Of a stretch of 64,000 nucleotides of DNA, positions 46,907 to 57,440 are shown piece by piece. The DNA lies in NCBI GenBank assembly GCA_037576215.1, contig JBANDB010000014.1, positions 1,240,001 through 1,304,000 of the forward strand, given 5' to 3'. Made by a program: the position numbers and the translations under genes. The notes under the pieces were generated by a model. The model saw only the letters and a list, made by a program, of their open reading frames with translations. It was not told the origin of the DNA and made no database searches. Each line of letters begins with the position of its first letter. Position 1 is the first letter of the stretch. This DNA is from Armillaria gallica (lineage: Eukaryota > Basidiomycota > Agaricomycetes > Agaricales > Physalacriaceae).

Positions 46907-48264
46907 CTATGAGACAGCTTTATTGACGCGTAAGCCGACTTCTAGTATCCATAGTTCCTCGTCTGCTCCGTCACAAAGAGCCTTATCCGCTTCAGCGAAA
47001 ACAAGACCACATTGTGATTTTTGCTTAGCGTTCAGGGTGGGATGTAGCACCACGAGATCATGAAGCTACCGCAAGACAATGTTAGGACGAGGGCGCGCGT
47101 AATGGTGAAAAGGGCTAGGCACCTGAGACAATACTTGAGATGCAGAGTATCCTTCTCGAATAATCTCCTTCACCGCTGATCTTATTCCTGTGAAGCCAGG
47201 CTTGGGGGCGGTACCAGTCATTGCTTGATCCATGTCAATGCCCAAGACAGTGGCGAAATTATTGATGATATCATCAGGGACAACGCCTGCGATTTCTTGG
47301 ACGTCGCGGGGCGTTATTGGGGTCGGAGGGCTTGTCGACGAAGACAGACGTGAAGCTGACTGGAGGTATGTTATGGCGCGTCGAAGGTCACCGGAGGAAG
47401 CACGGATCAGAGCTTCGACCACTGAAGGATCTACTGTGATGTGCTCTGAAGTCGCAATGTGCATTAGTCGATTAGATGACGATTGGTTATCCAAGGAAGT
47501 GAAGCGGAACTTGGAACAACGTGATGCGAGGGGCTCGATAATCCTAGATGTCTTTTATTGACATCGCGAAAGTTGACTTGGGAGTGAACGCACCTGGTGA
47601 CATAGTTACAGACGAGGCAGAACCGCGTAATGCGCGCGTATGTTTCCATGATACGACGGAGAGCGCCCTGAGCATCCTGAGTCATGGAATCGGCCTCGTC
47701 GAGAATGACGATTTTGTAAGGTGGACACGGATATTCCTTGCCATCTGAGGAGATAGTTTGGGCCCGGGGAGTTTGGCGTGCAAAGTTCTTGATCTTTTCG
47801 CGGACAATTGAAATACCACGTTCATCAGACGCGTTTAACTCGAGGACACGATTGCGAAAGTTTTCCGGCCTGCGATAGGGCTGTATTTTGAAAGAGAAAC
47901 TAGATGTAGGGATAGGGCGCGTACCCGAAGAGCTGCCGGGAAAGGGCAAGGATGGTCGAGGTCTTGCCTGTCCCTGGTGGTCCGTAGAACAGCATATGTG
48001 GCAGCTGGAGTACGTTAGTAAAGGCAGAAATAAAGCAGGGCAAACCTACATTTGTCGATGTCAGTGTCTTTCTGAGAACGGCGACAGTGTGCTCTTGAGC
48101 AGAGACATCGTCGATAGTTTTCGGCCGGCTGTCGGCGTCAGACGCGATAAAACGATGCCTCAAATGACAACGCACTATTTTTCTACCCAAGGTTGCAGTT
48201 CAGGATCCACGACATGCTTCAGTGGCACCTTGGTCGTCTGGGCTTGAGGTTTGAAGAAAGACAT
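46907..48264 (-). CDS. RFC2: Replication factor C small subunit (yeast Rfc2 / human RFC4 type)
   Basis: Predicted AAA+ subunit of the clamp loader that places PCNA on DNA. Visible motifs: [20 protein letters not shown], Walker [21 protein letters not shown], Walker [10 protein letters not shown], sensor-1 region [16 protein letters not shown], the SRC motif (ASRCSKFRF) and sensor-2 [13 protein letters not shown]. The C-terminal collar ends [10 protein letters not shown]. All five introns keep the frame. The overall sequence is closer to human RFC4 (yeast Rfc2) than to other RFC subunits, for example in the KQKSQ and [11 protein letters not shown] collar. The gene is divergent from the CAF-1 gene over 114 bp. 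Confidence 0.93.
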
Positions 48265-48378
48265 GGTTGTCACAGTCGCGTGACACTCCGTGACTATCGT
48301 GCTCTTTTCTTGCTCTCACACCATCTTTTCCGTCGCGTCCTTGCCGAGGTTTCTGCTACCTGTAGACCCAAGGACACG
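48265..48378. promoter_or_regulatory. Shared divergent promoter of RFC2 and CAF-1 with two TCGCGT motifs
   Basis: The 114 bp between the two start codons holds TCGCGT at 48276-48281 and 48333-48338. This is one base off the MCB box ACGCGT, which drives S-phase genes in studied fungi. Both flanking products act at the replication fork, so joint G1/S control is a reasonable inference. Confidence 0.5.
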
Positions 48379-51183
48379 ATGGCTACACCAAATATAATTA
48401 TAGGTGAGCATTCTGCCTTGTTCCTTCCTGAATTCTGGGTCTAAATCGCGCCCTTCTAGTCAATCCGGAAGCGCGTGCGTCGACAGGCCACGCGCAGCTG
48501 CACCAGTACTGACCTACGTGTTAATGCTCCAGAGAAGACCGAAAAGCCTTTGACCGTGGAAATTAGAAACAACAAGGTCGTTTTCAAGCAGAAGTTCGCC
48601 TCTCTTGAGAAGCAGTCAGAGACTCTTCAAGGTCGTCTCCTTGTCTTCTGGTGTACTAGGCCTCATCATGTTTTAGAAATCGTCAAGTTTCGCGAACTTC
48701 TGGAGAGTCGCATATCCAGTGGTGGCAGTCCTCTTGTCACGATACCCGATGACTATAAGCCTGTCGTTGCCAAATTGGCATTCGAAAGGTGTGCAGCTCT
48801 CGTTGGCTTCCATATCAATCTGATCTTTTGCAGTGAGAAGTCCTTGCAAGTCCTTGCCAAACATGTTAAGCAAGAGCTGCTACCTGTTCAAGACGATGAT
48901 GATAGCGATGTCTCTGCCCTTCTACCTGTGACGGCTGTTGAAGCTGTCATCAAGTCCACAATGAATCGTAACAACTACGGCTTAGATGCGTTGCCCGGAG
49001 TTAAACTCCCTTCATCTTCGTGTGTTTGGCGATGGGAAACGAAGGAGCAATATAAAGATTGGTTGCCCAAAGCTGTACGAGAGAAAACGGAAGCAAGAAT
49101 TGCGGAGAGGGTCGAGGTGAGTTGAATACAATCGCTATTCTGGGCAGCTGTTGAGTAGAGATCTAGGCAAAAAAGCATTGAAGGCGCTTTTTGAGGCTTT
49201 GCCACAGCAAGAGCGGGATACGATGCTTGGCTATAAGGGTGTTGCCGCGGCCGTTTCCCCTGCAAGAGACGCGTTACAAGCATTTCCCACGAACACCTCA
49301 CAGGAGGATGCTATTCACTTACATGCGCAGCCGGAGCAGGACCGAGAACTATCGAAGGAGCCGGTAAGACCCTCCATCTATATGCGCCTACAATTCACAT
49401 ATCTTTTTTCCACAGTTGGATAACCAAAGTGGTGGCAGCAGTAGCAAACGCAAGAAGACCGTGGATCCTGCGAGAGCAGCAAAGGTACGCGTTTTAGACT
49501 GTCAACTAATTCCTCCCACCCAATTATTTTGTAGGAAAAGGAGAAATCGGAAAAGAAGGCCGCGAAAGCAGAGAAAGAAAAAAAAGAAAAGGAAGCTCAG
49601 AACAAGTCCCGCTCTTTGATGGCCACCTTCTTCAGCAAACCTAAAGCTGCTGCTCCTGCTCCTGCTCCCACTAGCAGCAAGCCAGAGACACAAGTCGCGA
49701 GTTCGTCGACCACGATATCGGATTTCGATCGCGTGTTCAAGCCTTTTGTCCTGAAGAAGGATGCAGAGCTAGCTCCATGGAACCGGTTCCTCCAAAAACG
49801 CCGTCCACGTGGTTCACAGGACGACGTTATAGTCATTGACGACGACGAAGAGATACCAACATTAATTACATGTCAGAAACCCTCTGAAGTTCAAGTCGAG
49901 AAATTGACACCTCAAGGTTTGGGATTCATCATGAAGAAGAGAACATTCACTGACAGTGAGCAGAACGTCTACAAGACGTTCTGTCTTCCATCACAGATCT
50001 TGCCCCCTCCTTGACACACCGAAGGACATCTACGCCATTCAAAGCATATAGCTCTATTTCAGTTCGAGACTTGGTTACCCGGCTCTCTGAAGCCGAGGTA
50101 ACTGGGGACACTGGACTTGTCCGCGACCTGCTCACTAAGCTTAGCGATCGTACTGTTGTCCCTGCCAAAGTGTTCATATTTACCGACGATGCGCGACCTG
50201 GTTACTTCGGAACATGGACACGAAGTTCAAAAACAATAGGGCCACGAACACCGTTTCATAGAGACACCTTGGAATTTGATTACGCATACGACAGTGGCGA
50301 AGAATGGGAAGAAGAACCACCTGGCGAAGCGGATGATGTTGTCGACGATGAGGAGGACGAGGGAGAAGCAGAGGATCCCGACTCTGATATGGACGATTGG
50401 CTGGTGGACGATGACGATGAAGAGCCGGGAACACCCTTGGAGGATAGAGAGGTGTCTTTTCTACCTGACGTACCTCGCGTGTCCAAACGAAAACCCGAAG
50501 CGACAGAAAACAAACCTCCGAAGAAGAGGAAGATGGTCGTACCTCTGGTGCCTTACGCGAAAGGCCCTTACTGGGAAGATGCTATTGGCGAATGTCCATA
50601 CGACGCCTTCAAGCCATATCGCATCAGACTTTTCAACGGTACGCTTCTTGTATAAAGTCTGATCACTGGGTTGATTCTTATCTCCTCAGACACGCCATTT
50701 CCTATTGATCCTTTCACATTTTGCTCAACGCCACAGCGGACGCCATCGACATCTGCTGCTGCGTCCAGACATGGTGATCGTGGATTCGCTGTACCTTCGG
50801 TCCCTGTTCGACCCGGTAAGGCCCAGGATTCTTCTGTCGTGGCCGTACAGCCACCGGCTATTGTTCCAGTGCCAAAGAAAGCGGCACCTCCCCCGAAGAC
50901 AGTGTTTCCCGAGGCCCATCTACCATTGTTGCTTTCCAAGATTAACGCACTTCAAACGACCAACCTGACGTTCCTCGTTGAAGCCATATATCAAGATTTG
51001 CGGGCTCACAAGGTCAAAAAGAATGCAATTGAGGCCAAGGTGCGAGAAGTGGGAGAGAAAAGTAAAGACACGAAGTTCTGGAAGGTTAAGCCAGGCGTAA
51101 GTGGCACGCGCACAGACCGAACGTCTTGACACTGATATTGCGTTATACAGTTCGAGCAGGAGAACGCCGCTATGCAGGCATGA
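48379..51183 (+). CDS. RLF2: Chromatin assembly factor 1 large subunit (p150/Cac1)
   Basis: Predicted largest CAF-1 subunit, which deposits H3-H4 behind the fork through PCNA. A charged Lys/Glu-rich helix (AKEKEKSEKKAAKAEKEKKEKEAQ, about 49530-49600) is followed directly by SLMATFF, a PIP-box-like motif without the usual Gln. The conserved core reads DARPGYFGTW, then IGPRTPFHRD, then DYAYDSGEEWEEEPPGEADD, with a long acidic stretch. A helical C-terminal domain ends at EQENAAMQA. The first coding exon is 25 nt (48379-48403) and joins 48533 across a 129-nt intron, giving MATPNIIIEKTEKP. An intron near 49916-49966 with a GAG acceptor is needed to keep the frame into ERLQDVLSSIT. These two joins are the least certain. 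Confidence 0.85.
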
Positions 51184-51332
51184 GGATATCCACATATTTT
51201 TGTACTTCTATCTAACTTAAGTTGCTCTTTTATGGCTTCGTTTTTGTCTTGTTTCTAATAAACTAGACGGACTGTTATACACATTATGAGGCTACATGCG
51301 TTGAATGAGCATAAGTTGACCCAATATACAGA

Positions 51333-52121
51333 TCAGGATGTGGCCGCTGTCCATAGCTGTTCCGTATATTCCAGCTCGGTGTGTCTCCCATCGAACTGGA
51401 TGCATTGGATGTCACCTGTCAATGAACCTGGAATGGATTCAGAAATCTGTCGTGGTCATAATTCGGAGTACTAACCGACTAGCATCTTAGACAGATTTCC
51501 CTTATTATCATGAATGGGCTCAAATCCAAGACCCTTAAAGATCCTCAGTCGTAGACTGCAGGATGTTATGAGGAACAGCGAGAGGAGAATGATTGAAACA
51601 GTGGGCTCACGCAGTACTATCCAGTTCCCGTTCATGCTCAGCGGCGGGGTCATAGTCTTCAAGCTGCCTCGCTCTCTCTTTTAGTGAAGAGAGTTCTGCT
51701 TCTTTACTAACAACGAGACCTTCCATGGTGCTAATGGCTTTCCCTAACGTTAGGCCAGATACATCCAGCTCATTTAGGGTAGATGCGTGGGCGTCAGCGG
51801 AGAGTACGGATGATGGTCGCGTAGATGATATTCGTGCAGCGTCGAGGGCTTTAGCAAGGGCTATGCAGATACAGTGACGGTGAGAATTTCAGGAGAGAGC
51901 GCCCCACTCACCTTTGAAATCTGCACGGGCATCGTCTACCGTTTTCTTTCTATCAGCTTTGGCAGCAGCAATCCTCTCCTTCGTCTCCGCAATTGAAAGA
52001 TAGTCCTCATCAGGATCTATCATAGTCGCCATGTCCCTTATGAGTTTACTAGAAGAGCGTTTAGATATAGCAAAGGAAGAGAGAGTAGAACTAACATGGC
52101 TTCATCAACGTCGATAGACAT
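51333..52121 (-). CDS. SPC24: Kinetochore protein Spc24
   Basis: Predicted Ndc80-complex subunit that anchors the complex to the inner kinetochore. The N-terminal region (MSIDVDEAIKLIRDMATMIDPDEDYLSI) leads into a coiled coil (IAETKERIAAAKADRKKTVDDARADFK, then SKEAELSSLKERARQLED). A small globular C-terminus follows (LRLRIFKGLGFEP, KGNLSKMLV, GDIQCIQFDGRHTELEYTEQLW). The last intron (about 51418-51485) joins MLVG to DIQC and restores the family ending. The 26-nt first exon is 52096-52121. The gene is divergent from a short uncharacterised gene (128 bp). Confidence 0.82.
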
Positions 52122-52249
52122 TTCGTGTTGAGTAGAAGGAAGAGAAGGAAACAGAACAATTCGGCGCCCGCGACACGAACGGTCACACAACACGTGATTC
52201 TGCAGAACCAGTTCAATCGGGAATCGGCACTCTCGGCTTTTTCCTTTCC

Positions 52250-52886
52250 ATGGAGTACGACACAAGCGTTCGGGCAGTCTCCCCGTCCAGCTCAATAGGC
52301 TCTACGTGTCACGACCGGACGTCAGATTCCGACAATGAGTTATCTCAGTCAGCGTTTGAAGGGAAATGGGAAGCAAAGATTGGACTAGGAAAACAGAGAG
52401 TTGACGAAGAAAAGGCTGAATGTCATGTACTCTTTGCACGACCAACAACGCCGAACAGTACACAGTGTGAGTGTGTCTAGTCGTCATACCAGATTTGAGA
52501 CTCACATTACACCGTCGATTCTAGCTTTGTATGAACGAATCCTGGACAACCTTCGCTGCGAAGTCGACCAAATACGGGACAGCGAAATCCTCGAGCAAAA
52601 CATGTCGTTCGGTCCACAAGACACCCTTGACCAGCCGTCGACAAATGATGTTGAAGAGATTCTGCGGAACATGATGTCTGGGTCGTCGCTTTCCACGATG
52701 ACGTCTAGGACTGAGTGGGCCGACGAGTCTAATCATAGTTTTGCCACATTCGGCTCAGTGTTCGAGCCAGTAGTTCTGCGGCAGGGAAACGAGACAAGGG
52801 TAGCCGGAGACTTGCCGGATAGGATATATTTACTTCTTCCCGGTTTCTCCACTCGAAATCACCTCTACATATCGCTTCACTCGTAG
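52250..52886 (+). CDS. Uncharacterised 192-aa protein
   Basis: Family not recognised. Two exons (52250-52466 and 52525-52886) give 192 aa with an in-frame join (NSTQ-SLYERI). The N-terminus is Ser-rich (RAVSPSSSIGSTC). The central part is acidic and probably helical (LYERILDNLRCEVDQIRDSEILEQNM), and VEEILRNMMSGSSL follows. The C-terminus is short and hydrophobic in places (DRIYLLLPGF). It starts 128 bp from SPC24 on the other strand, so the two may share a promoter. Gene reality is moderate. Confidence 0.5.
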
Positions 52887-53058
52887 CATACGTATACCAC
52901 AATTATCATTATTTTGGAGCCCTTAATTATTTTTAAAATATTTTTTTGATTGGTGAAGTGGCTGTTGCTCTTATTTGGCTGATTACTCAGCCGATCTACC
53001 TGCCCTTCGATAATCGACCAGAACAGGCTGTACCCTTGGTTTTCTTTTCATTGCCACC

Positions 53059-56000
53059 ATGGAGGTACGTGGGTTTCGTCTGATCCTTCTGGATATCTTA
53101 TCGTCGAGCTCGTAGGGCATTCTCGACTTCGATAAAGAGTTCGATGTAGCCCTAATGGACCAGGTCGTTATGGCCTTCTACACTGGCTCCGGAGCAGAGG
53201 TATGTACTTCACAGTCTTGCATCGGCTACCATCCAAAGTGCTTGAAATCACACAGCAACAAATGGCTCAACAAATCCTAACTCAATTCCAAGAACATCCA
53301 GACGCTTGGGTACGAGTCCCGAACATACTAGAGTCATCATCTCATCCTCAAACGAAAGTTCGTGCATTCTACTTGGAAATGTGTCTTTATTGACTGTATC
53401 ACAGTATATCGGTCTTCAAATTCTCGAGAAACTGATCACTACGAGGTGGAAGACATTGCCTGAAGACCAAAGACAAGGTCCTATTGCTCCCTGCCTTGTC
53501 TTAGCCGCATAACTCACGTCCGTTCATCTCATCATTAGGTATCAGGAACTTCATTGTTTCAGTTAATGTCGGTGTGGCGTCCGATGAAACGTTGGCTAGG
53601 AAAGAGAAGACATATGTCAATAAGCTTAACCTTGCGTTGGTCCAGGTATGTCGTTGTCGACTATGTTCCGTTCATGCTTGACATGCCATCAGATTCTCAA
53701 ACAAGAGTGGCCACATAACTGGCCAACTTTCATTTCGGAACTAGTGGAGTCATCAAAGACGAGCCTTTCGCTTTGTGAAAACAATATGGTCATTTTGAAG
53801 TTACTTTCGGAGGAGATTTTCGACTTCTCAGCGGAACAGATGACGCAGACGAAGATAAAGAATTTGAAGAACCAAATGTGTGGCGAATTCTCAGAGATCT
53901 TCAAACTTTGCTCTGAAGTATTGGAGGAAGCCAACAAGACGTCCCTCGTAAAGGCAACTCTGGAGACCCTACTCAGATTCCTCAATTGGATACCACTCGG
54001 ATATATCTTTGAGACGAAAGTCATTGATCTGCTTTTGACCCGCGTTTGTGTCAGCTTACCTTTCATATGGCCCAGTACTGATACTGTGTTACAGTTTCTA
54101 GAAACGCCGGAATTTCGCAACGTCACCCTCAAATGTCTCGCGGAAATAGCTGCGCTTAATGTCGGACCGGAATACGACCCCAAATTTGTCATTCTTTTCG
54201 CCATGGTCATGACATCTGTAAATCGGATGATACCCCCAAGCACAAACATCGCTCAAGCATACGCTAACTCCGGAGATTCAAGTCAGGAACTCGTCCTCAA
54301 CCTGTCTCTTTTCCTCGCCAACTTCCTTTCTAATCACGTACGCGCCATAGAAGGAGAGCAGAATCGCGACGTTCTACTAAATGCACACTTGTACATGGTC
54401 AAGGTTTCTCAGGTCGATGAACGAGAGATATTCAAAATTTGCCTCGAATATTGGCTGAAGCTCGTCGCGGAGCTCTATGACGAACTTCAAAATCTTCCGA
54501 TCGGGGACTCTGGCTTGTTAATGGGGTTGAATTTGGGTGGAACGAATGGTCAGGGCATGCTGGGAGGAATGCCTATGAGAAAGAACATATACGGCGACGT
54601 TCTTTCGAATCTACGGCTTGTAGTTATTGAACGCATGGTCAAGCCCGAAGAGGTAGGCAATCCTCACTCTATCCTTGAAATTCTTTCAACCTTTGTACAT
54701 GGAACAGGTTCTCATCGTTGAAAACGAAGAAGGTGAAATCGTCCGCGAATTCATGAAAGAGAGCGACACCATCGTCTTATACAAATCAATGCGGGAACTC
54801 CTTGTTTACCTCACACATCTTGATGTCCTCGACACGGAGACCATCTTGACAGAAAAGCTCGCAAAACAAGTGGATGGCTCCGAGTGGTCTTGGCAAAATC
54901 TCAATACGCTGTGTTGGGCTATAGGCTCTATCTCTGGAGCGATGAGTGAGTCCTCGTTCACATCCCAGTCCTTTCTCTGATCTTCTTCGCAGACGAGGAA
55001 ACGGAGAAGCGCTTTTTGGTCACCGTCATCAAGGACCTTCTTGGCCTCTGTGAAATCAAGCGAGGGAAGGACAACAAGGCGGTTGTCGCGTCTGACATTA
55101 TGTACATCGTCGGACAGTATCCTAGATTTTTGAAGGCACATTGGAAGTTCTTGAAGACAGTAGTCAACAAGCTTTTCGAGTTCATGCACGAGAGTCATGA
55201 AGGTAAGCGAAAAGATTTACATCGCAGGTCTGCCATTCTCAGCACTATCTGTAGGTGTCCAAGACATGGCTTGCGATACTTTTATCAAAATTGCACAGAA
55301 ATGTCGCCGCCATTTCGTCATGCAACAGTCTGGAGAATCAGAACCTTTCGTGGACGAGATTCTACGTCTTTTGCACCGGAATACAGTTGATCTTTCGCCT
55401 CAGCAAGTTCACACCTTCTACGAGGCTGTCGGATACATGATTTCTGCTCAGCCCAACAAACCCCAGCAAGAGAAATTGATCTCGAAACTGATGGAACTCC
55501 CCAATAATGCTGTAGGTCACCATCACTCACTGGGAAGACCAACTTACGCCATCATTACTAGTGGGATTCGCTTATGGCACAAGCGTCGCAAAGCATGGAT
55601 GTGCTGGCGAGCACCGAGAACATCAAAATTCTGGCCAACGTGTTGAAAACGAACGTTTCGGCGTGCACATCTATTGGGAGCTTCTATCTGCCCCAAGTTG
55701 GCCGCATTTTCCTCGATATGCTTGGTCTGTATAAGGCCGTCAGCGGCATCATCAGCGAGACCATCGCGAAAGAAGGTATTTGTTAGACCATCACGGGGTG
55801 CTTTGTACGTGCTCATCGTAAATCATAGGGCCCCTTGCCACCAAAACACCAAAAATACGACAATTGAGAACCGTAAAGAAGGAAATCCTGAAGCTTATGG
55901 AGACGTACATCAGGAAGGCAGAAGACCTTGAGTCCGTTAACAGCAGTTTCATTCCTCCACTATTGGACGCTATCCTTGGTGACTACAACCGCAATGTTCC

Positions 56001-57081
56001 TGCAGCACGAGATGCTGAAGTCTTGAATGTCATGACCACGATCACTGCCCGTCTCGGGGTACGTGCCCTTCTTTACTCCATGTCCGCGTATGCTGATGTG
56101 GAACTAGCCATTGCTAACGCCTCAAGTGCCTGCCATATTGGACGCTGTGTTTGAACCCACTCTGAATATGATTAATCAAGACTTTTCAGAATATCCAGAA
56201 CATCGCTCTGGCTTCTTCAAACTTTTGCGGACGATCAATCTTAACTGCTTCCCTGGTACGTGGCTTGTTGATTGGTCTGATCATGGGCTAACGTCTCGTT
56301 CTCGTTCTGGAACAGCTCTTCTCAGTATACCACCAACTCAATTTAAATTATTCATCGATAGCATTAACTGGGCTATCAAGCACACGATGCGCGACATTTC
56401 CGACCTTGGACTAAGCCGTACGCTGTCTTCTATTCTTTAGTAAGGCTCTAAGTGATTAATGTTGTCTTTCAGTGTGCCTTGAAGTTATAAATAATTTCGC
56501 CAGTGCCGCAGATCCTGCAGTCAGCCAAGCGTTCTTCCAGCAATACTTCCTGGGCGTCGTGCAAGACATTTTCTTCGTCTTGACGGACACTGATCATAAA
56601 AGTGGATTCAAGCTACAGACAGTTCTACTTGCGCGACTGTTCCAACTTGTCGAGCTCAACATCATCCAAGCACCACTCTTCGATCCTTCGCAGTTGACTA
56701 ATCCCAGCGCCACAAACGCTGTGGGTCTACGCGAATACTGTATAAATCTGCTGCGGTCGCTTTCCCTCATGTTCCACAGTAAGTCGTCCTACGTGCCGTA
56801 GTAATGAATCTCGTATTTACCACTTTGTCGGTAGAATCCAAGTATCGACTTTCGTCACAAACCTCGGCGAATATCACAGCGATATCAACCGGTTCAAGGG
56901 AGCTCTACGAGACTTCCTCATACAGCTCAAGGAGTTTTCCAACAGCGATAATGCGGAGCTCTTCCTCGAAGAGCGGGAGGCAGAGACCCAGAGGAGAGCT
57001 GAAGAAGAACGACAAATGCATATGCGTATTCCTGGCATGATTAAGCCTTCACAACTAGAGGATAAGGACGAAGATATTTAA
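53059..57081 (+). CDS. CRM1: Exportin-1 (CRM1), nuclear export receptor
   Basis: Predicted karyopherin that exports leucine-rich-NES cargo with RanGTP. The N-terminal CRM1/importin-beta region ([20 protein letters not shown]), the exportin repeat domain and the C-terminal acidic end (EDKDEDI) are all present. The NES-groove segment [18 protein letters not shown] is followed by [19 protein letters not shown]. The Cys at 55272-55274 matches the leptomycin-B-reactive Cys of human and fission-yeast CRM1. About a dozen introns all keep frame, the first right after Met-Glu. The start sits in GCCACCATGG, a strong initiation context. The intron before the [11 protein letters not shown] block uses an upstream acceptor ([11 protein letters not shown]). 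Confidence 0.95.
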
Positions 57082-57440
57082 CTTTGGGCTGTACTGGTGT
57101 CACTTCTATTCATCTACTTTACTCCGTTTTCATAAACTCCTTTTATAATTCCCCTGTCTACTGTGCCTACTGGCTCTGGTTGCTTTCGATTGTAACGCAT
57201 GTAAAACTAACGACAAACTTAGTTGTAGAATGATACTCAATTATCTGTACACTACGATCTGAATGTGGATTGGAATTCGATTTCAGTAGATGAAATGCTG
57301 AATGGATGTGCGTATCAGCGTTCACATGTGTACAGATATATCTTCATTATACATTAAAACGGGGACCCTGGCATGACCAAAATGATATAAACAAAGCTAT
57401 AGATACAAATATGTGACTTGAAACCTCCCAAAAAGCAAAT
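57082..57440. other. Convergent 3' spacer
   Basis: AT-rich 358 bp between the CRM1 and LSH-type gene ends. It probably holds both 3' untranslated regions. No gene is seen. Confidence 0.55.

Noticed and set aside
48404..48532. Open frame reading SIRKRVRRQATRSC as the CAF-1 N-terminus
   Set aside because: It is preceded by an in-frame stop and cannot be joined to the ATG at 48379 in phase; the 129-nt intron ending CTCCAG keeps the frame, so this stretch is intronic.
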